Assembly (NCBI GenBank): GCA_964575455.1
Contig: CAZNRX010000028.1
Span: forward strand, 1-48,162
DNA length: 48,162 nt
Reading direction: 5' to 3'
DNA from: SKLM01 sp964575455
GTDB lineage: Bacteria; Chloroflexota; Anaerolineae; B4-G1
A program made the translations under genes and the position numbers. Below are positions 33,389 to 41,868 of the stretch, in pieces; positions within the stretch are counted from its first letter, which is position 1; each line of letters opens with the position of its first letter. The notes beneath the pieces were generated by a model. It had not been told where the DNA came from. It did no database searches and saw only the letters and a program-made list of their open reading frames with translations.

Positions 33389-34551
33389 GTCTCCGTTCGT
33401 AGCCTGGTGATGATGCCCGGAAGCACGTTCAAGACGCGAGCCACGTCGACCTCGCTATTGGAATGCCCCAGGGTGAGGCGGAGACTGCCGATGCCCCAGA
33501 CTGGCTCAAGACCCAGTGCCTGGAGCACGAAAGACGGTTCTGGCTCACCCTCGGCGCAAGCTGCGCCGGAGCTCGCTGCGATTCCTTCCATGTCGAGGGC
33601 CTGGACGATTGACTCTCCCTCGACGCTGCGAAAGGCGAAGCTGGCGTGGTGGGAGAGGCGCTGTTGAGGGTGACCGGTGAGGCGGCTCTCCGGTACGCGC
33701 TCCAGGATGCCCACCATCAGTCTGTCGCGCAGCGAGCGAAGCCGCGCGTGCTTCTCCGGGCGCCTCTCCTCGGCCAATTGGAGGGCGGTTGCAAGGCCGA
33801 CCGCCCCGGCCACGTTCACCGTGCCTGGTCGACGCCCGCGCTCGTGGTCGCCCCCGGTGATGGCCGGGATCAAGGGGGTGTCGCGCCGCACGTAGAGCAG
33901 CCCCACGCCTTTCGGTCCGTAGAACTTGTGGGCCGAGAGAGCCAAGAGATCGATCTTCATCTCGTCTGGCTTCAAGGGAAGGCGGCCGGGGACCTGCACA
34001 GCGTCGGTATGAAGGAGCACGCCTCGCTCCCCGCAGATCTGTCCGATCTGGGCTATCGGCTGTATGGTGCCGATCTCGTTGTTCGCCATGATCACGCTGA
34101 CGAGTACCGTTTCGGGGCGCAGTGCGGCTGCCACGTCGTCTGGGTTCACGAGCCCGTGTCGATCCACGGGGACGCGTTCCACCTCAAAACCGAATAGGTC
34201 GCGCAGTTGATCCAGTGTGTGGCCCACAGCGTGGTGCTCAATGGGCGTGCTCACGATGTGGTTGCCGTGTCCCGCCCGCCGGGCGGCCCAGGCGGCGCCG
34301 CGCAGCGCCAGGTTGTCGGCCTCGGTCCCCGAGCCTGTAAAGACAATCTCAGAGAGGTGACAGTCCAGAATGCTGGCAACGGTCTCCCTCGCGCCCTCAA
34401 GGGCGTTAGCGGCTTCGCGCCCGAAGGCGTGTGACGATTCGCTGTTCCCAAAGTCGGTGTTCCAGTAGGGGGCCATCGCTTCAGTGACACGGGGGTCGAC
34501 CGGCGTGGTTGCAGAGTGGTCCATGTAGATGCGAGGCTCAGGTCTGTTCAC
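33385..34551 (-). CDS. Cysteine desulfurase (NifS/IscS type)
   Basis: PLP enzyme that takes sulfur from L-cysteine as a protein persulfide. 388 residues. IYMDHSATTPVDPRV at the N-terminus, HTDAVQVPGR, PLP lysine K209 in ALSAHKFYGPKG, and the mobile-loop cysteine C332 in ASSGAACAEGEPEPS. The loop is the short 'SxxxC' type of group I/NifS-like enzymes. The frame is open to 34584 (a GTG within the promoter region), but GTG 34551 has GGAGG six bases before it and lies properly downstream of the -10 box, so it is the start. Overlap with mnmA suggests its main client is tRNA thiolation, as in other cysteine desulfurase-mnmA operons. No IscU-type scaffold gene is in the window. Confidence 0.94.
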   Translation of the reverse strand: MNRPEPRIYMDHSATTPVDPRVTEAMAPYWNTDFGNSESSHAFGREAANALEGARETVASILDCHLSEIVFTGSGTEADNLALRGAAWAARRAGHGNHIVSTPIEHHAVGHTLDQLRDLFGFEVERVPVDRHGLVNPDDVAAALRPETVLVSVIMANNEIGTIQPIAQIGQICGERGVLLHTDAVQVPGRLPLKPDEMKIDLLALSAHKFYGPKGVGLLYVRRDTPLIPAITGGDHERGRRPGTVNVAGAVGLATALQLAEERRPEKHARLRSLRDRLMVGILERVPESRLTGHPQQRLSHHASFAFRSVEGESIVQALDMEGIAASSGAACAEGEPEPSFVLQALGLEPVWGIGSLRLTLGHSNSEVDVARVLNVLPGIITRLRTET

Positions 34552-34574
34552 TTTCGCCCTCCAATTCTTCTTGC

Positions 34575-34603
34575 ATTGTAGCACGGCGGGCGAACGGCGT
34601 CAA
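34575..34603 (-). promoter_or_regulatory. Promoter of the cysteine desulfurase-mnmA operon
   Basis: On the minus strand TTGACG (34603-34598), 17 bases, TACAAT (34580-34575). It stands back to back with the DUF3160 promoter, 14 bases apart. Confidence 0.75.
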
Positions 34604-34617
34604 CCAGGTCCTCGGGA

Positions 34618-34646
34618 TTGACTTCTAAGCTCAGCTTCGTTATACT
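34618..34646 (+). promoter_or_regulatory. Promoter of the DUF3160 lipoprotein gene
   Basis: TTGACT (34618-34623), 17 bases, TATACT (34641-34646); leader of about 70 bases to ATG 34725. Confidence 0.75.
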
Positions 34647-34724
34647 CTAGGCGTGTCCGGTGGGACGTGGAGATGCCTTTGATTCCACCTCCACTTATTG
34701 AAGCGTTGAAGGAGGTCATCGGCT

Positions 34725-37451
34725 ATGAAGAGGGTCAGGAACGTCAGATTGCTTCCAATCGTCTCTGTTGTCGTCGTGACAGCGCTCGGCGGCTGCGCGC
34801 TGCCAGCCACGACGCGTCCGGCGACACCTATGCCGAGCGAGCCCCCGTCGCCCACGACTCGGGCGCCATCGCCGACAGCAGAGGCCCCAACGGCTACCTC
34901 AACAGTGGTCTCGACCGTCGCGCCCAGTCCGCCGCCTACCTCGACGCCCTCGAAAGGCATGGAGCTTGTCTTCGCCTCCTTCGAGAAGCCCGCGGTGGAG
35001 GCTGAGCCCGTGATCCATCACGAGGGCATCGCCCCAGATCTGAGCAATGTGCAGAACCCCTTCCTGCTTTCGCAGGCTCAGCTCGACCATCTGGCCCGGG
35101 ATGGCCTCGTGGTCAGTCCTGGCGATGAGAAGGAGTTCTTCGCTCTCTACGAACGCGCTCGCTACAACAACGTGTCGATCTTTGTGACCAGCGATTCGCT
35201 GCTCCACGTCTATCACCTGCTGTTCGACAAGGTGTTGCGCACTGCTGAGGTGGAGCACTTCATCCCTCTGCTGCGCGATCTGAACGCGGCCATGCTGACC
35301 CGGACTGACGAAGTGTACCGCTCTCTGGAGGATACCGAGTGGGCGGACGCCGCCCGCCGCACAGTCGCCTTCGTCGGCACGGCGAGTAAGGTCCTCGATC
35401 CAGAGGTCCAGGTACCCGCATACGTGACGGATTTGGTTGAGGAACAGGTCGCTCTGATCGAGGACGCGTCCCAGGTTGCGCCCTCACCGGTCCTGCCTAC
35501 TCTGGAGCATGGCGAGGACTACACCCAGTACAAGCCGCGGGGTCACTACACCAAGAGCGACGCGCTGAAGGCCTATTTCAAGAGCATGATGTGGTACGGT
35601 CGCATGACCTTCCGCCTAAAGACGAAGGATCCGCAGGTAGGACGCGCCGAGACCCGCTCTGCCGTCCTGTTGGTCCACGCCCTGCGCACCGCGACCGTCG
35701 ACGGGCGACCCGCTCTGGAGAGCTGGGCCGATCTCTACAGCCCCACTGTCTTCTTCGTCGGACGCAGCGATGATCTCACCGTGCTCCAGTACGGCCAGGT
35801 GATGGACCAGGTCTACGGCGGGGATATCACCCTCGATACGCTGACCGACGAGGCACGTCTGGACGCGTTCATCGAGGAGGCGAACGAGCTGCCGCCGCCG
35901 CGCATCCTGGGCATCGTCATCGGTGACTGGGAGGACGTCGAGGAGGAGACCAAGGGCCTCCGCTTCATGGGACAGCGCTTCGTGCCCGACGCCTTCATCT
36001 TCCGTCAGTTGATCTATCGCAACGTCGGCGACCGCTATCCTCCGGATCGACGCGGCCTGCCGAACGGCCTGGACATCCCGGCGGCGATGGGCTCTGCGCG
36101 AGCCTACCAGCACCTCGATCGCATGGGCGAGATGGGGTACAAGGACTACGATGCGCAGATGGACAAGATGCAGGCCTGGCTCTCGGGGCTCAGCGTGGAG
36201 GAGTGGACTGAGACGCTTTACAACTCGTGGCTCTATTCCCTCCACCCGCTGCTGGATGTGCCCGGTGGCGGCTATCCGGCCTTCATGACGTCCTTGGCCT
36301 GGGTGGACAAGCAGCTCAACACGGTGCTGGGGAGCTTCGCTGAGTTGAAGCACGACACGATCCTCTACGCCAAGCAGGCTTACGCTGAGCTGGGTGGAGG
36401 GCCGCCTCCGCCTCCACCGACCCCGCCCAGGGGTTACGTGGAGCCTGTGCCAGAGTTCTACGCGCGATTGGCCGCCTTGACGGATATGACGCGCGATGGC
36501 CTGAACAAGCGGGGCTTGCTCGTGGAGCAGGATGACGCCAGCTTGCAGCGCCTGAGCGAGTTGGTTCGCTCCTTCCAGACCATGGCCGAGAAGGAGCTGC
36601 GCGGTGAGCCGTTGACCGACGAGGAGTATGCGACCATCCGCTTCTACGGCGGCGAGCTGGAACATCTGACAATGGCATCCGCCAGCACCCCAAGCGAGGA
36701 GCAAGGCGTTGGGGGCCAGGTGATGCCTGAGGAGGAGCCACAGGCAGCGGTGATCGCCGACGTGGCGACGGATCCGGACCCCAATGGTGACGGCATGGCC
36801 AACCCGATCGTGCTGGAGGTCGCCGTGGGGCGCATCAACCACCTCTTCGCGGTCGTGCCGCTGATCGAGGAGGACGGGTCGATCACCCTCCAGGTCGCCA
36901 AGGGCGGCGTCTTCTCCTACTACGAGTTTGAGTGGCCGGGTGACGACCGCCTCACGGATGAGCAGTGGCGTGAGATGCTGGAGAAGGGCGAAGCGCCGCC
37001 GCGGCCGGCGTGGATCAGCAGCTTCTACACGGAGGAGGGCGAGTACACAGCGCTGCGGCAGGGCGTGTCCAGCTTTCAGAAGTCACTGGTGAAGGCCTTC
37101 TGGTATCTGGAGCCCGGTCAACTGTATGCCACAGGGGAGCTGCGGGAAGAACTAGCGTCTCGGGTGGAAGCTCTGCAAGCGGAGAAGCGCTATCAGGGCC
37201 GTACGTTGAAGGGCGTTGACTTCCGCTCCTTCGACCGCCAGTCGGAGGATCTAGCCGTGGTCACGGTGCGGGAGACCTGGCAGGACGCGCTGTACGAGTT
37301 CAAGGGCGACTGGCCCAGCTACGGCGAGGAGGCGCTGACCGAGCGCGGCCCCTACACGCTGGATGTGACCTACACCCTTGAGCGCATTGAGCAAGGTCGC
37401 TGGCAGGTCACGGGCGCCGTCTATGCCGACAAGCTGCCCGACTGGCGGTAA
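34725..37451 (+). CDS. DUF3160 lipoprotein
   Basis: 908 residues. Lipoprotein signal peptide MKRVRNVRLLPIVSVVVV ending in lipobox TALGGC with C24 as the lipidated residue, followed by a Pro/Thr/Ser-rich stalk (25-78). The rest matches the DUF3160 family: NPFLLSQAQLDHLARDGLVV, the ITSDSLLHVYHLLFD-type motif (here VTSDSLLHVYHLLFDK) and a long alpha-helical body to about residue 800, ending in a small beta domain (LAVVTVRETWQDALYEFKGD). The family is common in Chloroflexota and some archaea; no reaction is known. ATG 34725 follows AAGGAGG at 34709-34715. The stop is four bases before the CapA-like gene, so they form an operon. A VATDPDPNGDG insert at about 680 may bind calcium. Confidence 0.88.
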   Translation: MKRVRNVRLLPIVSVVVVTALGGCALPATTRPATPMPSEPPSPTTRAPSPTAEAPTATSTVVSTVAPSPPPTSTPSKGMELVFASFEKPAVEAEPVIHHEGIAPDLSNVQNPFLLSQAQLDHLARDGLVVSPGDEKEFFALYERARYNNVSIFVTSDSLLHVYHLLFDKVLRTAEVEHFIPLLRDLNAAMLTRTDEVYRSLEDTEWADAARRTVAFVGTASKVLDPEVQVPAYVTDLVEEQVALIEDASQVAPSPVLPTLEHGEDYTQYKPRGHYTKSDALKAYFKSMMWYGRMTFRLKTKDPQVGRAETRSAVLLVHALRTATVDGRPALESWADLYSPTVFFVGRSDDLTVLQYGQVMDQVYGGDITLDTLTDEARLDAFIEEANELPPPRILGIVIGDWEDVEEETKGLRFMGQRFVPDAFIFRQLIYRNVGDRYPPDRRGLPNGLDIPAAMGSARAYQHLDRMGEMGYKDYDAQMDKMQAWLSGLSVEEWTETLYNSWLYSLHPLLDVPGGGYPAFMTSLAWVDKQLNTVLGSFAELKHDTILYAKQAYAELGGGPPPPPPTPPRGYVEPVPEFYARLAALTDMTRDGLNKRGLLVEQDDASLQRLSELVRSFQTMAEKELRGEPLTDEEYATIRFYGGELEHLTMASASTPSEEQGVGGQVMPEEEPQAAVIADVATDPDPNGDGMANPIVLEVAVGRINHLFAVVPLIEEDGSITLQVAKGGVFSYYEFEWPGDDRLTDEQWREMLEKGEAPPRPAWISSFYTEEGEYTALRQGVSSFQKSLVKAFWYLEPGQLYATGELREELASRVEALQAEKRYQGRTLKGVDFRSFDRQSEDLAVVTVRETWQDALYEFKGDWPSYGEEALTERGPYTLDVTYTLERIEQGRWQVTGAVYADKLPDWR

Positions 37452-37455
37452 GGTG

Positions 37456-39132
37456 ATGAAGGTGCGTTGCACGTGCCGTGGGTGCGATGCACCTGACCAC
37501 CTTACCTTCTCTCTCTTCTTGCTGTTCATCGCTCTGGTGACGCTTCTTCTCGTCGGTCGCCCTGCCTTGGAGGAGCCATCCGATCTATCCGCCTATCCCT
37601 GGCTCTATCTGCGCGACGGCGAGCCCTTGGCCAGCAGTGAGGCTACGGTCGAGGTGGTGGCCGTCGGCGACGTGATGCTGGGCCACGGGGTGGCCGACGG
37701 GACCAGTCCTTTCGCCGCGGTGGCTTCCACGCTCCGCGCCGCCGATCTGACGTTGGGTAACCTGGAGTGTGTCATCGTCGACGATTCGAAGACGCCCGTC
37801 TCTGAAGCAGCCGGGTTTCCAGGTCCCCTACGAGCCTCCCCGTCGGCGGCCTTCCACCTGCGGCGGGCAGGCTTCGACCTGTTGGGACTGGCGAACAACC
37901 ACGCGCTCGATCTGGGGGCGTCTGGGCTGGCGGAAACAGCCTCCCGGCTGCAGGCGGCTGGAGCCGCCACCGTTGGGGCTGGAGCTGATCGCGGAACGGC
38001 TCGCCAGGCCGTGATCCGTGAGGTGGGCGGCGTGCGCCTGGCGTTCCTGGCCTTTAACGCCGTGCCCGACGGTCGAGAGAGCCACGATGAGGGCTGGACC
38101 CTGGCCGACTGGGACTCAGGACGAGTCGCGGCCGCCGTCGGCGCGGCCCGCGACCGAGCTGACGCCGTGATCGTCTCCGTCCATTGGGGCTACGAGTATC
38201 AGACTCGGGTCGACCCAGCGCAGCGTGACGCCGCCAGCCTGTTGCTACAGGCGGGGGCCGATCTGGTGATCGGGCACCATCCCCACGTTGTGCAGGCTTT
38301 CGAGATTCACGAGGGGCGATGTGTAGCCTACAGCCTGGGTAATTTCGTCTTTGACCAGGGGGCGGATGAGACGGGGCGGGGGCTGGCGCTGCGTGCCTTT
38401 TTCGACACGCACGGCCTGCGGGCTGCGCAGGTCCTCCCAATTCAGACCGGTCCACGCCCCAGGTTGATGACGGTTGAGGCGGCGGGCTCGCTTCTGGAGC
38501 GGGTGCAGCCTGCGCCTCCTCGTGTGGGTTTCACCTGCGGTGGTCAGGCCTGCCGTTCCATTGAGCTATCTCCGGGGATGTCCCGAGGGATGGAGGAAAC
38601 GGGGCTCTTCTGGGGGGGCAGAATCGACTTGAGCGGCGACGGCGTGCTCGAACACGTGCGTCGGGTGCGTGAGCAGGTGGTGATCTATGACGAAGGCGCC
38701 GAAGCGTGGCGAAGCCCGCCAACTTGGCGCGTGGTCGACGTCGCGCTTGGAGATCCGAACAACGACGGTCGCGGGGAGGTGCTCCTCGCGCTGTGGAAGC
38801 CGGGTCTGGATGGGCTGGAGACGCCAAGCCCGGAGAAGCTGCGCGTGCCGCGCAGCCATCCTTTCATCGTCGGTTATCGGAGCGGCATCTACCGCACGCT
38901 GTGGGGCGGCTCGGCGGTGAGCGATCCGATTCACGAGGTGGAGCTAGGCGACGTGAATAGCGACGGTGACCAAGAGTTGATCGTGCTGGATGGCGACCAC
39001 CTTGACGAACGTACGATCTCCGTCTGGCGCTGGCATGGCTGGGGATTCAGTCTGATGTGGCGTAGCGATCCCGGCGCCTATCGCGCGCTGTCCCTGAGCG
39101 GGGACGGGATCATCAGCGTGGTCCTCAAGTGA
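37456..39132 (+). CDS. CapA-family metallophosphatase-like protein with C-terminal FG-GAP-like repeats
   Basis: 558 residues. An N-terminal membrane anchor at about 16-34 (LTFSLFLLFIALVTLLLVG) follows a Cys-rich head (CTCRGC). The CapA/PgsA domain is at about 64-330: AVGDVMLGHGV, TLGNLECVIVD, LLGLANNHALDLG, IVSVHWGYEY and VIGHHPHVVQAFE carry the metal-binding Asp, Asn and His residues of the calcineurin-like fold. CapA relatives take part in polyglutamate or capsule synthesis; function here is not established. Two Ca-type repeats near the C-terminus, GDPNNDGRGEVLLAL (about 433) and GDVNSDGDQELIVLDG (about 498), resemble FG-GAP/VCBS blades. ATG 37456 is four bases after the DUF3160 stop and has only AAGG as ribosome site; GTG 37453 is possible. 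Confidence 0.85.
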   Translation: MKVRCTCRGCDAPDHLTFSLFLLFIALVTLLLVGRPALEEPSDLSAYPWLYLRDGEPLASSEATVEVVAVGDVMLGHGVADGTSPFAAVASTLRAADLTLGNLECVIVDDSKTPVSEAAGFPGPLRASPSAAFHLRRAGFDLLGLANNHALDLGASGLAETASRLQAAGAATVGAGADRGTARQAVIREVGGVRLAFLAFNAVPDGRESHDEGWTLADWDSGRVAAAVGAARDRADAVIVSVHWGYEYQTRVDPAQRDAASLLLQAGADLVIGHHPHVVQAFEIHEGRCVAYSLGNFVFDQGADETGRGLALRAFFDTHGLRAAQVLPIQTGPRPRLMTVEAAGSLLERVQPAPPRVGFTCGGQACRSIELSPGMSRGMEETGLFWGGRIDLSGDGVLEHVRRVREQVVIYDEGAEAWRSPPTWRVVDVALGDPNNDGRGEVLLALWKPGLDGLETPSPEKLRVPRSHPFIVGYRSGIYRTLWGGSAVSDPIHEVELGDVNSDGDQELIVLDGDHLDERTISVWRWHGWGFSLMWRSDPGAYRALSLSGDGIISVVLK

Positions 39133-39146
39133 GAGACAGAAGGGCT

Positions 39147-39191
39147 CAGAGAGCTTCCCCTGTGTGTGTCTGTGTTCTGTATAGCTCTCTG
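39147..39191 (+). other. Inverted repeat in the gap between the CapA-like and ADP-ribosylhydrolase genes
   Basis: CAGAGAGCT (39147-39155) and AGCTCTCTG (39183-39191), nine perfect pairs around a 27-base loop with a GT run. The 150-base gap otherwise shows no clear promoter. Confidence 0.3.
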
Positions 39192-39282
39192 TAGCAGTCG
39201 TGTCGTTCTCCGAATGTGTTCGCAGCCTGGGACAACGTGATCGAGCTGCGCGTAAGCCGGTTGGAGAGGAGCGTGATCTGTA

Positions 39283-40248
39283 ATGACCGAATCTTTTGAT
39301 GTAGAGACCAAGTTCGTCGGCAGCATGATCGGAACCGGGGTGGGCGACGCCATTGGGGAGATGGCGTTCCGCCGCCCGCGGAAGCAGCACTTGCTCTCGG
39401 CGGTGGAGCAGAGGGAGAGGCTCGTCTACACCGATGACACGGCGATGGCTATCGGGCTGGCCGAGTCGATCGCCGACGTCGGTGGACTCGATCAGCGGCA
39501 TCTGGGCGACACTTTCCGGGCCAACTACAGACGTGAGCCCTGGCGGGGCTATGCTTCGGGCCCTCCTACTGTCTTCTCCAGGGTGGAGCGTCAGGGCGTA
39601 TCATACGCGGAGGCCGCCAGGACGCTCTATGGCGGCAAGGGCTCCTTTGGCAACGGAGCCGCGATGCGCATCGCGGCGGTTGGCCTCTTCTTCCACGACG
39701 ACGCTGACCTCTATAAAAGGGCGCGCCTTTCGGCGACCGTGACGCACGCTCATCCCATCGGCGTCGACGGCGCCGCCGTCCAGGCTCGAACCGTGGCTCA
39801 GGCTGTGGATCTCAATCCCCAGGAGCCATTTTCGGCTGAGAGCTTCCTGTGCGCGCTGCTGGACACCGCTCGTACGCCAGAGATGGAGGGCAAGCTGATA
39901 CGCGTTCGGGACGCGATCCGCGAGAGGATCTCCCCGCGGCAGGTCGTAAGGGTGTTGGGCCAGGGGGTGGCTGTCCACCAATCGCTGCCGTTCGCCATCT
40001 ATGCCTTCTTACGCCATCCCGGGAGCTTTGAGGAGTGTCTCCTCTGTGCCACGCTGCATGGCGGCGATCGGGATACGCTGGGCGCTATGGCTTGCGCTGT
40101 CTCCGGGGCCTACCTGGGCGTGGGCGCCATTCCGCACACGTGGCGTGAGAAGCTGGAGAACCGAGAGTCCATCGAGACATTGGCAATGCGTTTGGCGGAA
40201 AGACGACGGAGTCAAACAGATGGCAAACGCAGCTTGGAGATTGAATGA
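39283..40248 (+). CDS. ARH3-like ADP-ribosylglycohydrolase
   Basis: 321 residues, all-helical ADP-ribosyl-GH fold. Two magnesium-binding clusters are intact: GTGVGDAIGE (17-26) with YTDDTAMA (T50-D51-D52), and LHGGDRDTLGAMACAVSGAY with D262, D264 and T265. GKGSFGNGAAMRIAAVGLFF and THAHPIGVDGAAVQA match ARH3/DraG relatives; SFGNGAAMR is closest to ARH3, which removes ADP-ribose from serine, hydrolyses poly-ADP-ribose or O-acetyl-ADP-ribose. The bacterial substrate is unknown. ATG 39283 has GAGGAG about 12 bases upstream. Its TGA overlaps the ATG of the PHP gene (ATGA at 40245-40248). No ADP-ribosyltransferase gene is in the window. Confidence 0.92.
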   Translation: MTESFDVETKFVGSMIGTGVGDAIGEMAFRRPRKQHLLSAVEQRERLVYTDDTAMAIGLAESIADVGGLDQRHLGDTFRANYRREPWRGYASGPPTVFSRVERQGVSYAEAARTLYGGKGSFGNGAAMRIAAVGLFFHDDADLYKRARLSATVTHAHPIGVDGAAVQARTVAQAVDLNPQEPFSAESFLCALLDTARTPEMEGKLIRVRDAIRERISPRQVVRVLGQGVAVHQSLPFAIYAFLRHPGSFEECLLCATLHGGDRDTLGAMACAVSGAYLGVGAIPHTWREKLENRESIETLAMRLAERRRSQTDGKRSLEIE

Positions 40249-40856
40249 AGATTGATCTGCACGTGCATACGCGAGAGCGTTCCTCTTGTGCCCATTCCTC
40301 GGCGGAAGAGATGATCGGCGCCGCCATCTACAGCGGGCTCGACGGGCTGGTGATCACCGATCACGATCGTCTGGTGGCGTGCGAGCGCTTGGCCTACTTC
40401 AATGCTAAGTATGCGCCTTTTCGGGTCTACGGTGGCGTTGAGGTCACCACCCGTGAGGAGCACGTGCTCGTGATAGGCGTCCACGACGAGAGACTGGAGC
40501 AGACGTGGTGGGCCTATGCTGACTTGCACGCCTTTGTGGTTGAGCGAGGTGGCTTCCTGGCTGTGGCTCATCCTTTTCGCTTCAACCGGGCTCGGATGGA
40601 GATAGACCTGGATCGGTTTCCCCCACACGCCCTGGAGGTCCATTCCCGGAACACACCCCCACCCGCGGAGCCCCGCATCAGGGAGATTGCAGAGAGACTG
40701 GGCGTGTCGCTCCTCTCCAACTCCGACGCGCATCATATCAGCGACCTCGGTGCCTACTACAACGTATTCGATGGTGAGCCGGAGGACGTGCAGGCGCTGA
40801 CAAGGATGCTGAAGGAGGGGGCTTTTGAGCCGATGGCGTCGCGGCCTGCACCCTGA
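40245..40856 (+). CDS. PHP-domain phosphoesterase
   Basis: 203 residues, a compact PHP domain. All expected metal ligands are visible: H6-x-H8 in KIDLHVHT, D39-H40 in VITDHDRL, E66 in YGGVEVTT, H73 in EEHVLVIG, H109 in LAVAHPF, and the closing D161-x-H163 in LLSNSDAHHISD. Such trinuclear-metal enzymes hydrolyse phosphoesters (histidinol phosphate, nucleotides, polymerase-associated activities); this short stand-alone form is nearest the YciV/TrpH-like nucleotide phosphatases in layout, but lacks a decisive motif. ATG 40245 overlaps the ADP-ribosylhydrolase stop, so their products are made in a fixed ratio. The long palindrome at 40949-40986 follows the gene. Confidence 0.88.
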   Translation: MKIDLHVHTRERSSCAHSSAEEMIGAAIYSGLDGLVITDHDRLVACERLAYFNAKYAPFRVYGGVEVTTREEHVLVIGVHDERLEQTWWAYADLHAFVVERGGFLAVAHPFRFNRARMEIDLDRFPPHALEVHSRNTPPPAEPRIREIAERLGVSLLSNSDAHHISDLGAYYNVFDGEPEDVQALTRMLKEGAFEPMASRPAP

Positions 40857-40948
40857 GCGATGCGAGGTTGCTCAGCCTGGCCCGTTCCCAGTCGCATCTC
40901 GTCCCCTACGGAGAACGTGAGACTCAATAGGCTTAGTCTGCTCGCCGT

Positions 40949-40986
40949 GGATCGTGGTTTCGGTCATATGACCGAAACCACGATCC
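40949..40986. repeat. Perfect 38-bp palindrome between the PHP and hydrolase genes
   Basis: GGATCGTGGTTTCGGTCAT (40949-40967) is followed directly by its exact reverse complement (40968-40986); no mismatches in 19 base pairs, central CATATG. As RNA it makes a very stable hairpin; there is no U-tract. It ends four bases before the GGAG ribosome site of the next gene. Confidence 0.9.
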
Positions 40987-40999
40987 CCTTGGAGCAATC

Positions 41000-41791
41000 T
41001 TGGATCTACTGAGGCTACACGGAAGACCGCCCTTTGGGACGGCTCTCATCCACGGCGGTCCCGGGGCCGGTGGGGAGATGGCCCCGGTGGCGCGGGAACT
41101 TGCTCGCCATTGGGGCGTGCTGGAGTCGATCCAGACCGCTACGTCGCTCAACGGCCAGGTGGAGGAGCTGCGTGGTGTCCTGGAGAAGCGCGCCGATCCG
41201 CCTGTGGTTCTGATCGGCTTCTCCTGGGGTGCTTGGCTCAGCTTCATCGTGACCGCGCGTCACCCCGCTCTAGTGGAGAAGCTGGTGCTCGTGGGGAGCG
41301 GCCCCTTTGAGGAGAGGTACGTGGCGGAGCTTCGCCGCAAACGTATGCAACGCTTGGGCGAGGAGGAGCGGGAGGCCTTCGACGCGATCGTCAGAGCGCT
41401 GGAGGACCCTGCGTCCGAGGAAAGGGATGTCCACCTGGCGCGGCTGGGGGCTCTGGCGAGCAAGGCCGACGCGTATGATCCCATCGCCGACCGATGCGAG
41501 GGGGCTGACAGCGTCGGTCCCCGCGGTGATATCTTCCATGGTGTGTGGGAGGAGGCTGCTGAACTGAGGAAGAGCGGGGCGCTGCTCACGCTTGGACAAA
41601 AGATAAGGTGTCCGGTGGTCGCGATCCACGGCGACTACGATCCCCATCCGGCGGCCGGCGTGTGGAAGCCGCTCGAAAATGTCCTGGAGCGCTTCCGGTT
41701 TGTGCTTCTCGATCACTGTGGCCACAAGCCCTGGATCGAGCGGCAGGCACGAGACGCCTTCTTCCGGGTTCTGGAGGAAGAGCTCCCTTAG
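41000..41791 (+). CDS. Alpha/beta hydrolase
   Basis: 263 residues. Oxyanion-loop motif LIHGGPGAGG, nucleophile elbow G73-F-S75-W-G77, catalytic acid in AIHGDYDPHP (D212 or D214) and histidine H242 in DHCGHKPW: a complete Ser-Asp-His triad. Between them is a helical cap (about 105-180). The HGGPG motif is shared with proline iminopeptidases and related esterases, but the substrate cannot be told. The start is TTG 41000, supported by GGAG at 40991-40994 with a five-base spacer; no ATG or GTG fits. The ribosome site lies right behind the 38-bp palindrome, which may limit read-through or translation. Confidence 0.85.
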   Translation: MDLLRLHGRPPFGTALIHGGPGAGGEMAPVARELARHWGVLESIQTATSLNGQVEELRGVLEKRADPPVVLIGFSWGAWLSFIVTARHPALVEKLVLVGSGPFEERYVAELRRKRMQRLGEEEREAFDAIVRALEDPASEERDVHLARLGALASKADAYDPIADRCEGADSVGPRGDIFHGVWEEAAELRKSGALLTLGQKIRCPVVAIHGDYDPHPAAGVWKPLENVLERFRFVLLDHCGHKPWIERQARDAFFRVLEEELP

Positions 41792-41834
41792 ACGCTGGGG
41801 CCGGGGTTGGGCCTCGCCGTACGTGCTCGTGCAG

Positions 41835-41862
41835 TTGCCACTCCTTCCCTTGCCGCTATAAT
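41835..41862 (+). promoter_or_regulatory. Promoter of the TPR protein gene (leaderless)
   Basis: TTGCCA (41835-41840), 16 bases, perfect TATAAT (41857-41862). The GTG start codon begins at 41869, seven bases after the -10 box, exactly where transcription should start. Confidence 0.7.
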
Positions 41863-41868
41863 GACGCT

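Noticed and set aside
35616..36842. 408-codon minus-strand open frame in the DUF3160 gene
   Set aside because: Shadow of a GC-rich coding region; no ribosome site or recognisable domain.
41608..41868. Long N-terminal extension of the TPR protein
   Set aside because: It lies within the alpha/beta hydrolase gene in another frame and upstream of the promoter.
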